Positions 21,216 to 32,984 of a DNA stretch of 64,000 nucleotides are shown here, one piece after another. The stretch's first letter is position 1, and each line of letters begins with the position of its first letter. The notes below the pieces were generated by a model. The model did no database searches. It saw only the letters and a list, made by a program, of their open reading frames with translations, and was not told the origin of the DNA. The position numbers were made by a program, and so were the translations under genes. The stretch comes from Erythroxylum novogranatense (lineage: Eukaryota > Streptophyta > Magnoliopsida > Malpighiales > Erythroxylaceae), in contig CM057235.1 in the NCBI GenBank assembly GCA_029891385.1, positions 21,507,120 through 21,571,119 on the forward strand, in the 5' to 3' direction.

Positions 21216-22441
21216 AGTGTAGAGAAGATCATATGGCACATCTGATAATGGTTCTTCAGTTGATGAGGGAGAAACAGTTATATGCCAAGTTCACTAAATG
21301 TGAATTTTGGCTTGATCAAGTAATATTTTTGGGTCACATAGTGTCTGGACAAGGCATTCAGGTGGACCAAAAGAAAATTGAAGCAGTAATGAAGTGGGAG
21401 GCTCCGAAGAATGTGTTTGAGATCCAGAGTTTTCTTGGATTAGCCGGGTATTACAAAAGGTTTGTCGAGGGGTTTTCACTTATTTCGGCCCCTTTGACAA
21501 AACTTCTGAGAAAGAATGTACCGTTCAGATGGAGTGATGATTGTCAGAGGAGTTTTGAGGAGCTTAAGCATCTGTTGACTACGACACCAGTGTTAGCTAT
21601 TCCGTCTGGTTCGGGAGGTTATGTTATATACAGCGATGCATCACATCAAGGTCTAGGATGTGTTCTAATGCAGCATAGTAAAGTTATAGCTTATGCATCG
21701 AGACAATTGAGGTCTCATGAATTTAATTATCCAGTTCATGATCTAGAACTTGCTGCAGTTATTTTTGCTTTGAAAATTTGGAGATACTATCTCTATAGAG
21801 AAACATTTCAGGTGTTCACTAATCACAAAAGTTTGAAGTATCTGTTGAGCCAAAAGGAGTTAAATATGAGACAGAGGAGATGGTTAGAATTGTTGAAAGA
21901 TTATGATTACACAATTGAGTATCATCCTGGCAAAGCTAATGTTGTAGCTGATGCTTTGAGTAGGAAATCATATAGCAGTGTGGCACAAGTACAGGTATCG
22001 AGGTTACCTAGCCTAGTTCAGTTGAGGGCACTGGATGTTGATTTGAGTTTGGAGCATAATAATACATTGATAGCTACTTTGAAGTTGAGACCTGTTTTGG
22101 TTGAACGAATCAAAGAGGCTCAGTGTAGAGATCCAGATTTAATGAAGTTAATTGATAAGTTGAAAGTGAATCCCAATTCTGAGTTTGAAGTGAGAGATGA
22201 TACCTTGAGATTAAAGCAACGATTATGTGTGCCAAATGTTGATAATATGAGGAAAGAGATTTTAGAAGAAGCACATTTAGCAGCTTATGTTATGCATCCT
22301 GGTACTACCAAGATGTATAACACGCTGAAACAGCATTACTGGTGGCCTGGAATGAAAAAGCAAGTAGCAAAATTTGTTTCGAAGTGTTTAACTTGTCAGC
22401 AGGTCAAGGCTGAGCATCAGGCTCCGGCAGGAAAATTGCAT
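21216..22441 (+). pseudogene. Tekay RT thumb, RNase H and integrase zinc domain
   Basis: After the frameshift the pol text resumes with [40 protein letters not shown] and [20 protein letters not shown] (RT connection). RNase H follows with [22 protein letters not shown] and VVADALSRK. Its third acidic motif, normally TDH, reads TNH (Asn codon 21821-21823). Then comes the integrase HHCC zinc domain, seen as [20 protein letters not shown] and CLTCQQVK. The frame is open from 21233 to a TAG at 22442 after GKLH, where the family has Gln. RNase H removes RNA from the hybrid; the zinc domain helps integrase assemble. Confidence 0.9.
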
Positions 22442-22990
22442 TAGTTACCCATTCCGGAATAGAAATGGGAACGCATCACGATATATTTCATTATGGGTTT
22501 GCCTAGGACTCCGAGGCAACATGATGCTATTTGGGTCATTGTGGATAGACTGACCAAATCGTTTCATTTCTTACCAGTGAGGGAGAATTATTTATTGGAT
22601 CAGTTGGCTCAGCGATATGTGGATGAAGTTGTGAGGTTACACGGGGTTCCAGTGTCCATAGTATTGGACAGGGATCCTAGATTTACCTCAAAATTTTGGG
22701 GTAGCCTACAGATAGCTTTGGGTACCAAGCTGAATTTCAGTACAGCTTTTCATCCTCAGACAGATGGTCAGAGCGAGAGAACGATCAAGACTGTCGAGGA
22801 TATGCTCAGAGTTTGTGTTTTGGAGTTTCAGGGAGCATGGGATAAGTATATAACTTTGATTGAATTCACCTACAATAATCAGTATCATAGCAGTATTGGT
22901 ATGGCTCCATATGAGGCATTATACGGCAGGAAGTGTCGTTCGCCTATATATTGGGATGAAGAGGGTCTACGAATTATCAAGGGCCCATAA
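22442..22990 (+). pseudogene. Tekay integrase core, first catalytic Asp lost
   Basis: The frame carries stops at 22442 and 22460, then reads ERITIYFIMGLP, where the first catalytic Asp of the DDE triad should be: codon 22484-22486 is TAT (Tyr). The second Asp (LDRDPRF, 22667-22669) and the Glu (HPQTDGQSERTIK, 22775-22777) are kept and are 36 codons apart, matching DX35E spacing. APYEALYGRKCRSPIYW closes the core before a stop at 22988. Integrase normally inserts the cDNA into the chromosome. With the first Asp gone, this copy would be inactive even if translated. Confidence 0.9.
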
Positions 22991-23510
22991 TTGATTCAGG
23001 ATACAGTTGATAAGGTGAAATTGATCCGTAGCAGAATTAAAATGGCACAAGATAGACAAAAAAGCTATGTGGATCAACACAGGCGAGATATGGAGTATCA
23101 GGTTGGTGACAAAGTATTTCTAAGAGTATCACCTTGGCGAGGTGTCTTGAGATTTGGCAAGAAGGGTAAGTTAAGTCCGAGGTATATTGGTCCATTTGAG
23201 ATCATTGAGAGAATTAGACCATTGGCTTATAAGTTAGCCTTACCTTCGGAAATGGCTCAGATACATAATGTGTTCCATGTGAGTATGCTTAGGTGATATC
23301 GATCGGATCCAACTTATGTCATACCGACTCAGGAGATTGAAGTCTCTAGTAATCTGAGTTATGTTGAGGAACCTGTGAAGATAATTGGCTAACAGAATAA
23401 GCAATTGAGGAACCGAGTGATTCCAATGGTGAAAGTCCTTTGAAAGAATCATTCGAGTGAAGAAGCCACATGAGAAACGGAGGAGCACATGAGGGATCAG
23501 TACCCCTACC
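22991..23510 (+). pseudogene. Integrase C-terminus and chromodomain-like tail
   Basis: The text starts [20 protein letters not shown], then [35 protein letters not shown] (GPY/F-type module) and NVFHVSMLR followed by TGA near 23297. Across further stops it continues YRSDPTYVIP, YVEEPVKIIG, RNRVIPMVKVL, SSEEATWETEEHMRDQYPYL. The last part matches the degenerate (group II) chromodomain of Tekay chromoviruses, thought to steer integration to heterochromatin. This region is the main evidence for the clade assignment. Confidence 0.8.
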
Positions 23511-23550
23511 TATTTGATCATTTAGGTAAGAATTTCGAGGATAAATTTTT

Positions 23551-23566
23551 GTTAGGAGGGGAGAGT
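23551..23566 (+). other. Polypurine tract
   Basis: GTTAGGAGGGGAGAGT lies directly upstream of the 3' LTR TGTAACATCC and is almost pure purine. It would prime plus-strand DNA synthesis. Confidence 0.85.
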
Positions 23567-26519
23567 TGTAACATCCCGTTACCCATGCTAGGGCTAGAAT
23601 TGTGAATTTTGATAATTTGATGAGAAATTAGGAAAATGCACATCACGCATTATTAATTGTGACATGCACATTTTTGCACATTTATATGATTGTACATGCA
23701 TTCTTTGACATTTTCGGGTACAATTGAATTATTAATTATGATTAAAATGTGTTTTTGGTGATTTTGGTATTATTTAAGATATTTTGGAATTTTTAATGAA
23801 TTTTAGAAAAATATTTATTTTTGGACCAATCCTATTATGACACGTGGACTAATTATTGTGAGACGAATGGCTTACATTAGAGACGATGTGTAAGGCATGC
23901 ATAGTATACCGAGTATGAGTTTGAGTTAGGAAAAATGTACTGCAAGTGTTCTCGGTGAAGAAACACTTGACATCCGAACGAAAACTTTGGGATTTTAGCT
24001 ATTTTTAATCTGTTCTCTTTGCTGGAATTCATAGCCGATTCAAGTAAGTTATGTTTACGTTGGGTTTTGTTTTTGTAAATGATGTTTTTCAGTGGAAATG
24101 AATGCATGCATGTGAGGTTAGAGAAGTTGGTTTTGGTGTTGAATAGAGTAGATGATTGATTGAGAGTAGGAAATTGTTAATATGGTGTTCATGAACTCTA
24201 GATTGAAAGATTCGTATATACTTTGTTCGGGTTAGAGAAAGTTGAAATGGGTGTGCATGCATTTTTGTCAAAAGTGAAGTTGCATGTGTGATGGTCAGAT
24301 TTTGATGTTTTAAATGAATCTTGAATTTGATCTTATGTAAATGTTTCGAACTGGACTGGGAGTTAATTGGAGTGAAATTTTAGAGATTATTTTGGGTATA
24401 GAAGTGAAAAATCTTGGAAAAGAAATCGGGGAAGACGAGTTTCAGAACCAGACATCGCGACTTATTCTTTTGTACACCGCGACGTGTGGTTTATTTTGTT
24501 TGTACGTCGCGACCTCCATTTTTATTCTCGTCGCGGCTCATTCCTCTTTGTACGTCGCGACTTATTCTTTTGTACGTCACGACGTGTGGCTATTCTTGTT
24601 TGTACGTCTCGGCCTCCATCTTTATTCTCGCCGCGGCTCATTCTTATTTGCACACCGTGACGTATGAGACCCCCCCTTGAGCTCTTCGTGGTGAACGTTG
24701 CAAGAAATCCCAAGAAAACTGATTTTTTGGGTGTACGTCGCGACTTCATCTTTTCTCCACGCCGTGGCGAGCACCCCTCCTTCGACTTCTCGAATATGCT
24801 TTCGTATTTTCACCATACCTTTCTCTATACTGATCCAAATTTGGTGATTTTTTATTTTATGTAAACTAGAGACATAGGGATACAACTTTTATGAAGCAAT
24901 TGAGTTTTAATTCTGTCTCTAAGAGTTTCAATTTTTGGTTGGAAGTTGAGGTATGAATTCTGCTGGAACTTATGAACCGTCTAGAATATTTTCAGGATAT
25001 CTCTTGGTATACTGATCCAAATTAAATGATTTTGGTGTCTTTAGAAAGCTAAGAAACGAGAGAACAACTTTACAGAAGGAAGTTTTATCTAATTTGGTCA
25101 TTCACCTTATCTGATTTAGTATGGAAAGTTGACCCGAATATGTTTTATAGGAAAAATCTGAAGTGGTCATTGAAGCTATGAAATTATTTGACATTGTTTG
25201 GTCCAATTCAATTGTAAAAATACATGGTATTAATGAGTCCTAAATGATTTTTGATGAGGATCACATTATTGCACCCCGGAATTGTCATTGAACATGCATT
25301 GTGCATACATTCTATACATCGATATTTTTATAAAAGAACATTTGTGCAATTGTACAAAGTGTGATATTTGTGAATGTGTTTTGCCTATTTTAGAGGAGAA
25401 TATCAGACATCAATCGAACGTTGCCGGACCATCCAGGCAATAGCTTATTGAAGCGTACTGTGAGTCAACCTAGATGATTTCCTAGGATTGATTTAATTTG
25501 ATTTGTTTAAGCTTCCAATATTGTCATATTACTTGCGATTTGATTATGAATTTCGGACTTCAATTGTCCGAGGAGATCAATATTCGGGAATGTATTGGAA
25601 GTGCTTTGATTGTGACTTTGTTTGCGATGGAATTCTGAACGTTATTCTGAATGTTATGTGAATTCTCAACGAAAGTTGAATGCCGGACTTAGGTCCGATG
25701 ATTATGAGTTTTGTTTGAGGATCCTATGTGATTGCTATATATGCCATATTCAGTATTGATGCATTTCATAAAATGCTTGCTCAGATAAAGGCGTTGTGAC
25801 TTGAATTGCCCATATGAAGCGCTTCCACGTAGAGCTTTGCTCCGTGATATATGTGTGTGCACGAATAGCTATGCTCCGTGATTCTGTTCTGACTGAGCCC
25901 TATGGGCCAGCATTTGTATAAGTATGTGATAGGCATTCAGTCACAACAATAAGAACGAATGGGAGTCTCATATGCATATGTATTTGTTTATATATGATTT
26001 GTTTGGCAATGATTGAATGTTATACCTTATTGTGTGAGTTTTGAATCATAAATGTATCTGCTTATGAATGTTTATGTAATATGTGATGTGTGCTTATGAT
26101 TTGGTGAATTCATCAATTATGGTTCACTCATTGAGATTGCAAAACTCATCAAAAATTACAATGTGGCTTTTCAGGTACAAGTCAGGAGATCTAGTTCCTT
26201 AGTCAGGACTCAAGGAATCTTTTGGATAGAGTTATGGCTCAGAGGTATGTCAGCTGACACCAGAAGTGCTCTAGCTTTATTTTTGTAGTTTTTCTGGAAT
26301 TTGTATAAGCTTTTATAAATAGTCGTTTGGTGGTATCAATGTAAGCTTTATGAATGAATGGATTTGAATGGTTTTTAAAATTTAGTGACTTTGAGTGTGT
26401 TAGATGATTGCCATGTGTAAGTCAGATATGTTTTGCTCCAACATACCATTATCATAAGGTATGTACTTGAATGTCCTTCGGGTGTTCGGGTATTTGCATT
26501 ATAATAGTGTGATGTTGCA
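23567..26519 (+). repeat. 3' LTR of the Tekay element
   Basis: A 2953-bp repeat co-linear with the 5' LTR, including the CpG-rich array (24448-24780), the CACGTAGAGCT segment (near 25828) and the terminal region (26443-26519). Most differences seen in the aligned first part are C/T or G/A. The terminal hairpin is weakened here: the right arm reads GCATTATAATAGTGTGATGTTG. Confidence 0.95.
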
Positions 26520-26524
26520 TAGTA

Positions 26525-28514
26525 TGTCTTTTTTTATGAATACTTTTATTTTCATTTTTATCTTTCTTCTTTGTCCCAGATTTGATTTTTTAGAAATTGT
26601 CTTCAGATGACATTTTTTTATTAGGTCCTTATGTAGTTTTCTTGACTTAGTATTTTTATTATACTTTATGCCAATTTTATGAGATTTGAGTTAAGCCTAG
26701 GTTAAATAATATCATAATGATCATAGTTTCATGTTTTGCTCAACTTTATAATTTTTTCTTCAATTTTTTTTTTAGGTGGCATCTAATTGACCATCATTTT
26801 TTACTTCTTTGGGTATGTTGGATGCTTGCTTAGTGTAAATTTCTTATTTCATTATTAACATGTATTAATTCTTTCTTTTTTAGTCTATGGTATGATCATT
26901 ACTTTGGGGGGTTGTAAGGCTTCCTTACCCTTTAAATTATGTTTTCATGATCAGGTTATAATTATAGAATTTACTAGTACTCAAAAAGCTATATTATATT
27001 TTAGCTCATTCTCTTTCAAAATTACTTTTACTTTAGATTTATGTTGTTTATGGATGTTTATGTTCAATTTTGGGACCGTTAGTTTAATTTTTGTGTGGAC
27101 AATATCATAGGTGAGTTGGGAAGGTTTTGAAAGAGAACAAAAATCAAGAATCAAGTATACTGACTAAAGAAGTCGGACCAAAGCCAAAAGAGGACTAAAA
27201 TTCAAAGCTTAGGAATTCAAATGAGCCAAACCTATATTGAATCATTTTATGCTCTTATTTATATTGTACTCCTGTTTTTAATTTTTCATCTAGCCTTACA
27301 CAATAAGCTAACAAGTCCTTTAAGTTGTATAATAAGAAAACTCACTTGGGCCTTAATTGGGATAAACTTAGGCCTAGGTAAAGAATTAGACAATAATTAT
27401 GTCAAATCCTTAGTATGTATAAAGGCCCAAGCATAATATAATAATTTTATTATTTTTTACTTTTATATGTTTTTATATGCATATATAGTCCATTAAAATG
27501 GAGAGAAAGAGAAAGAAATGTCATGACTTAAAAGAAATGAGATTAATGAAGAAGGGTAAACAAAAATTTGAAAGTCAACTCAAAAGTTACTAACATGTTA
27601 ATCCAACTTAGCACTTCAATATGATCCAAACTAACTAGACTCAATTTAAATTAAAATTTTAAGATAACTATAATAAATTATTATTTTGAGATAGGTTTAA
27701 TTAATTCTATTTTAGTTTAAAACTGGGTTATATCATCGTGTCACCAACATTTTATTGGTCAATATATGATATTCATGTCTTATATGTTCCATTATTATTA
27801 TTTAATTAAAGTCTAAGAGAGGGGTTTTCTAAAGTTTATTAAAACCACATGAGAGCTTTATAACTATTACCCTTTTAGTTTATAAAGTCAAATAAGTTTT
27901 AGAAAATTGGGAGACAATCCCATCAAGTGCATATCATAATAAATAAATAAAAAGATTTCTTAAAAACCAAAATCACTTTAGTTCATATAACTTGATTAAC
28001 AGTAAAGAATAAACATAAAATTGTACCTTGTTGTGAAGTTTGTTTTCCATTTTCCCTTTTGAATCCAGTTGGTTATGTGAAAACATAATAATCACACAAA
28101 TGTTTGACCTTTAAGATTATCTAAATGAACATGTTGAGATAACTCTACAAATAGTATAGAGAGGGTAAGTTAAAGAGTATTAACTTTTGAAAGTTTTTTA
28201 ATAATTTAATTTAGTTATAGTTAAACACAACTAGCTTCCAACAAAATTTAATATTCAATATTGGTCCTTATTTATTGAATATCTTATATTTGACCTTAAA
28301 TTTCGTCAAAACTTTATAATTGATTCCAACTTAGTTAAATTACCTTTTTTATCTCTAATCGTTATTTGTGTATGAACCATTAAATTTTAAAATATGGTGG
28401 AAATGGGTAGAAATTATAATCCTTAATTATATTTGAAATTAGATAAATTAAACTTCTTAATTTTATTTTTAATTATCCAATTCAATAATTTACATTAATA
28501 GATCAAGATTGTCG
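26525..28514. other. Unassigned AT-rich sequence right of the Tekay element
   Basis: About 2 kb of AT-rich DNA. Short open frames such as 26892-27110 and 27221-27436 have no recognisable domain, no codon pattern and no conserved start context. It continues the target sequence interrupted by the Tekay insertion. I see no gene here. Confidence 0.5.
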
Positions 28515-29139
28515 CTAGGGCCTATTTGGTTGGATGTTAATTAATGGAATAAAATAGAACGAAAAGGAATGGTTTATAATAAAATGGAATGTAATATAGT
28601 GAAAAGTTGTTTGAAAGGATGGAATGATTCATAATATAGTGTAGTGAATCGTTATTTAGAAGATGGATGGAATGAAATGTAATGTATAATAAATGACTAT
28701 TATACCACTTATATTAAAATAGTTATTGTAGGAGGTTTAACGCTATGATTTTAAAATAAAATCATTTCCAATTAAAAAGTCATGGTTGTGACTTCAACAA
28801 GTCACAATTGTGAAAATTAATTTTTATCTTTTTCTATTTTAAAGTAATACAAATTTTAATAAACTTTTATTATTTTATTATGAATTATATGAAAATATTA
28901 TTATTAATTATTTAATATATTTTAATTTATTATATTAGAATTTATTTTATTCTATTATATGAGATTTATATTTAAAATAATTTATTTATATTTTTATTTA
29001 TATAGAAATATATACAAACAATTAAAACAAATTTTAATTTTACCAATTAAAATGATTTTTAATTTTATTTATATAGAAATAAATACAAACAATTAAAGAA
29101 TATTCTTTTATATTTTCTAGTTTTCATTAATAAAAATAA

Positions 29140-30075
29140 AAGAGTGCAAAAAATTCATGAAAGGTGATACGTGTATGCTCTATTTTCACTGTGTTTGCAT
29201 GAATCTCGTTGGATGTTTTAGGAATGAACTAAAATAAGTTTAGAGTTAAAGAAAAAAGTGTAAGGTGATGTCGTGATATGGGAAAATTTAAAATGAGAAG
29301 TTAGAGATGAAATGAAGGTGTTGGGGAGGATGAAAAACGTAGAAAATGTGAGGAATGCATGTTGAATATCTGTAAATGAACAATTCGATTTTTGATGTTG
29401 TGATTAATCATTGATTTTGATTTGTTTGTAAATGAGTTGAGCTTAATGGGAGTGAAAATGAAGAGAAAATAATAGACATAAGTTATAAATGTTGGATTAG
29501 CAAAAGAGAGGAAGAAGAGATGAAAATCTAAAGTTTGGAACTCTCCGTGGAGTCGCACGATCATGCTTGTGCACGATCATGACTGAGAGGAGAAACTAGG
29601 AATTGCGTAGTCATGCATAGACAATAAGGAGTAATCCAAAAAAGCACGGTCATTCTTAGGAAGCGTCTCGTAGTGCACGATTGTGCTTGACAGTGAGAGT
29701 GTGGAGATGCATGAAAGTTTTGGAACATCCTTCACTCTTTTGGCCAGAACTTCTTCCCCTGACCTCTGAATGACTTGATATTTGAATCACAAACTTCTCA
29801 CACATTGTTTTTCCTCTCCACCAAAATTCATGGCCATCTGAATTCATTAGGAAAAGATTGATTGATGAGTTTAAGATGAAAATGATGAAGTGTGCTGGAA
29901 TATTGTTAAATGGAGTGTTTTCACTAAACAAACATTAGTATTTTAACCCTATCTTAATTTGTAGATTTCCTCATGAGATGATTTTTGATTTAGATTAAAC
30001 TAGAGACATATGGCTACAAATTTCCTGAAAGAATTGAATTTTAATTATGTCTTTAAGAGTTCCAAAATCTGACTA
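29140..30075 (+). mobile_element. LTR fragment 'F', related to LTR E
   Basis: From about 29250 the sequence follows LTR E 8755-9530: GTGTAAGGTGATGTC, a purine-rich stretch, the CACGATCATGC cluster (29555-29690), GGAACATCC, CTTCTTCCCCTGACCTCTGAA, TTGATTGATGAGTTT and the module AACTAGAGACATATGG near 29998. It stops near 30075. Neither LTR end is present, so this is a fragment that landed in, or was captured by, the Harbinger transposon. Boundaries are approximate. Confidence 0.6.
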
Positions 30076-30599
30076 GTATTCAATCAATAGGGGTGACTTA
30101 ATTAGTCACCCCTGTACGTGGTGGCTAGTCACTCCGTGCGTGGTGGCTAGTCACTAGTATTTGTCGTTCACATTTTAGCTTTCCTGTTATTTAGATTATT
30201 AATCTGTAGCTTTCCCTACCTATATTTTGATTATTAAGTAAAAGGTTAAGAGCCCTTTTATCGTTAAAAAAAAGTTAATGATCAAGAACCCTACCTATTT
30301 TACACAGCTCTCTAGAATGGAAGGTTCGTAGTAGGGAGTTACGCGATCGTGACAAAGAGAAAACATTTGATTGTTGTAATTAAATTTTCCAAGGAAATAC
30401 AAATGCTAGATTGTTGTAAAAGAGAAACAAAATAACCATAAACACCATTCATTAAGTAAATTTCTCATAGTTCTCAATTACATGGCTTCGTGATAACTTC
30501 ATCCACAAAATATACAAAAATATTTGACAAAATGTATACATTGAGCAGAGGGAAAAAGACCTGATACCAAGTCATCAACACATAATACACCTATCTTTT

Positions 30600-31572
30600 A
30601 TTGAGAAGACATCATAAAATCCAACATGTTCTTTTGAATATTTATTGGTTCACCAAGTAATGCCCTAACTCCATCATGCCTACGAACAAGGAAAAGATAA
30701 CTTTCATACAATTTTGATCCTTCCAGTCCCAACTCTACCAAATGATTATAAAGTTCTTCTTCTGAAATGGGAAGTGTTTTAACTAATAGTGAAGTAGATT
30801 TTATAATAGCTTCTGCAACTGTCTGAAGGCCATCTTTGATTATATCTTCACCATCATCTACCCTGTTTTTCCTTTTCCGTGATGTTCCTGGGTTTACATT
30901 TTATGAATGAGTTGGCATTCCCATTGGAGATTCAGTGTGATCACCATCTATCGTTACATTATCTTCAAAACTTAAGTCATTGTGAGTCCAAATATCATCA
31001 TTTTCATTCGTGATGTTGGAAAACCCACTATCGACAGAAATGTTGTGCCTTTTTATCTCCTGTGTTGTTTCAACATGCTCACCAGTTACTATATCACGTC
31101 CATAAATCTCTACCATCTTCCCGTAGTTATAAAAAAACTTCTATCTTCACTCAACAGCTTCTAGTTTAGCCTATTACAAAAAAAAACATAATTAATCAAC
31201 CAAATCATAGCATATTTCATTTTTTGTTCCAACAAAATAATAAACAAGTTCATCTGGATCAAGGTCTCCCACACTTCTGGCTCAGTGGTCCACATATTTG
31301 TTAACGGAATCCACGCAAATCCACTACCTCCATTTGAAAATAAATCAAAACACTTACTCCACTTGTTCTTAATAATCTTGTTCTGATTTTTTTTCCTTAT
31401 CGTTTCCTTTATCTAGAAATTTTTCCTTTAGTTCAACTTCAATTGTATCAAATGCATGTGTCGTGAAAGTCCTACCAACACAATTGCCTTATCGATGTTG
31501 GTACAAGTATGCGTCAACCAAATCATCATCCACAGCTTGATTCCAAAAGCACGACTCTCTTTGGGGTGGCAT
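30600..31572 (-). pseudogene. Harbinger ORF1, Myb/SANT-like protein, broken
   Basis: The likely start is the ATG complementary to 31570-31572, giving MPPQRESCFWNQAVDDDLVDAY. It continues, across stops and frame changes, with GNCVGRTFTTHAFDTIEVEL, KIIKNKWSKCFDLFSNGGSG and TTEPEVWETLIQ, then near 31110 MVEIYGRDIVTGEHVE. This order (acidic start, VDDxLxDA, G(N)xxGxTFTTHAFD, IKNKW, WxxL) is the plant Myb/SANT-like DNA-binding protein that accompanies PIF/Harbinger transposases and brings them to transposon ends. Its C-terminal part near 30600-30880 is degenerate. It is a relic, not a host transcription factor. Confidence 0.75.
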
Positions 31573-32642
31573 TTTGTATGTTACAAATTTAACTACAAAA
31601 TCTAAATTTTATATCAAAAACATATACAATATTAAAGCTTCAAAATTTTCCAAATAATATAAAAGGCCAGAATATTGAACAAGCATTACAAAGACACAAT
31701 TGGATGTGAAAACATTAACAGCACTTATAAATAACGTCATATTTAGATACAAGTAACAAATACATATACTCCATGCAATATAAAATCATGAAAACATAAA
31801 TTAATTGTGATGCGACAATATCTATCTTAAAGTATAATCAGCCCACATATGAATAGACATGTTATCTCTTATAATTTATCCACTATGTGCATCATTTTCG
31901 TCATCATTTTCATACCCATCTTGGTTATCATTTCCCCTCCATTGTAATCTTCATTAAGAAATGAATCATCTGGATCTGCACCAATCAAGAAATTGTGCAG
32001 AATGACATAAGCCATTTTTTTTTTAGTTTGAATCCCATATGATGGTTTTGTGGTGGATGTTATAATCAGGAACCCTTTTTCAACACACCAAATGCCCTTT
32101 CGATAATGTTACGCAGTGATGAATGTCGATGATTGAATAATTCATGAGCGTTTCATGGAGGATTCCTTAAATATTCTTTCAAGTGATATATTTTCCTCTC
32201 TTTACGGTGTAGTAAGTCCACTTCTCAACATGAATCTAGCATCAACAAGATAGTATTTTTCCTATCATGAATAAAACTATGTAAAAATGTAATTTATGAC
32301 ATTTATTAGTTAATAAAGCTTAAGTCCTATTTTTACCTTGGGAAATTTTAAGTGAGAACTTCTTAGTTAGTGCACTTTTCATAATCTGCGAATTGGATGA
32401 TATTCCTTCCCACCCAACCAATACATACGTGACTTCATATCAAAAGAACAAGCACACAACACATTTTGTGTTGGATAATCCTTTCTCCCACGAAATCTAG
32501 GAGCATCTTGAACAGGTACTTTCACAGGATATGTGTACAATCAATTACACTATCACAATCCTGACATTGAAGTATATTATTCTCAAATATTATGTGTGTT
32601 TAATATAATTAAGAAAAGAAAATCACCTTAAAAAATGGGTAG

Positions 32643-32902
32643 TGTGAGATCCCACATCAGTTGGAGAGGGGAACGAAGTACGCCTTATAAGGGTACGGAT
32701 ATCTCTCCCTTACAGAAGCGTTTTTCATGGCCTAATGCACCGGATCCCATTAGAACTTCGAGGTTAAATGTGCTTGGGTGAGAGTAGTACTAGGATGAGT
32801 GACTTCTTGGGAAGGCCTCAGAAAAAGCAAAACCATGAGGGCTTGGCTGAGCCAAGGCTCGAAGCGGATAATATCTATGAGCGAGTGATTTGGGCTGTTA
32901 CA
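32643..32902 (+). repeat. Cassandra 5' LTR
   Basis: A 260-bp repeat from TGTGAGATCCCACATC to GGGCTGTTACA, containing the 5S-like block at 32727-32821. It keeps canonical TG...CA ends. Confidence 0.9.
32727..32821 (+). ncRNA. 5S rRNA-like segment in Cassandra 5' LTR
   Basis: TAATGCACCGGATCCCATTA, GAACTTCGAGGTTAAATGTG, CTTGGGTGAGAGTAGTACTA and GGATGAGTGACTTCTTGGGA run in the order of plant 5S rRNA from about base 20 to 100. The box A, intermediate element and box C regions of the pol III internal promoter are recognisable with a few changes, mostly C to T. This is an element-borne copy, not an rRNA gene of the host array. Confidence 0.85.
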
Positions 32903-32984
32903 AGTAGTATCAGAGTCGGTACCCGAACCATTGTGCCAGCTAGGCTAGACCCCAAAGAGGACTAGGCCTTAAGGGGATGGAGAG

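Larger units (their letters stand above)
16310..26519 (+). mobile_element. Tekay-clade Ty3/gypsy retrotransposon, full length but coding-dead
   Basis: A 10.2 kb element flanked by a perfect TAGTA target duplication (16305-16309, 26520-26524). It has LTRs of 2958 and 2953 bp beginning TGTAACATCCCG and ending near GATGTTGCA, a primer site, gag with a CCHC knuckle, protease, RT, RNase H, integrase, a chromodomain-like tail and a polypurine tract, in Ty3/gypsy order. Long LTRs and the C-terminal chromodomain-like region point to the Tekay clade of chromoviruses. The first ~500 bp of the two LTRs differ at about a dozen sites by eye, so insertion was fairly recent. Multiple stops, a protease deletion, a frameshift and lost catalytic residues mean it cannot move by itself. 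Confidence 0.95.

Noticed and set aside
26892..27436. Hydrophobic open frames that could pass for small membrane proteins
   Set aside because: Hydrophobicity follows from T-rich sequence; no family similarity or gene context.
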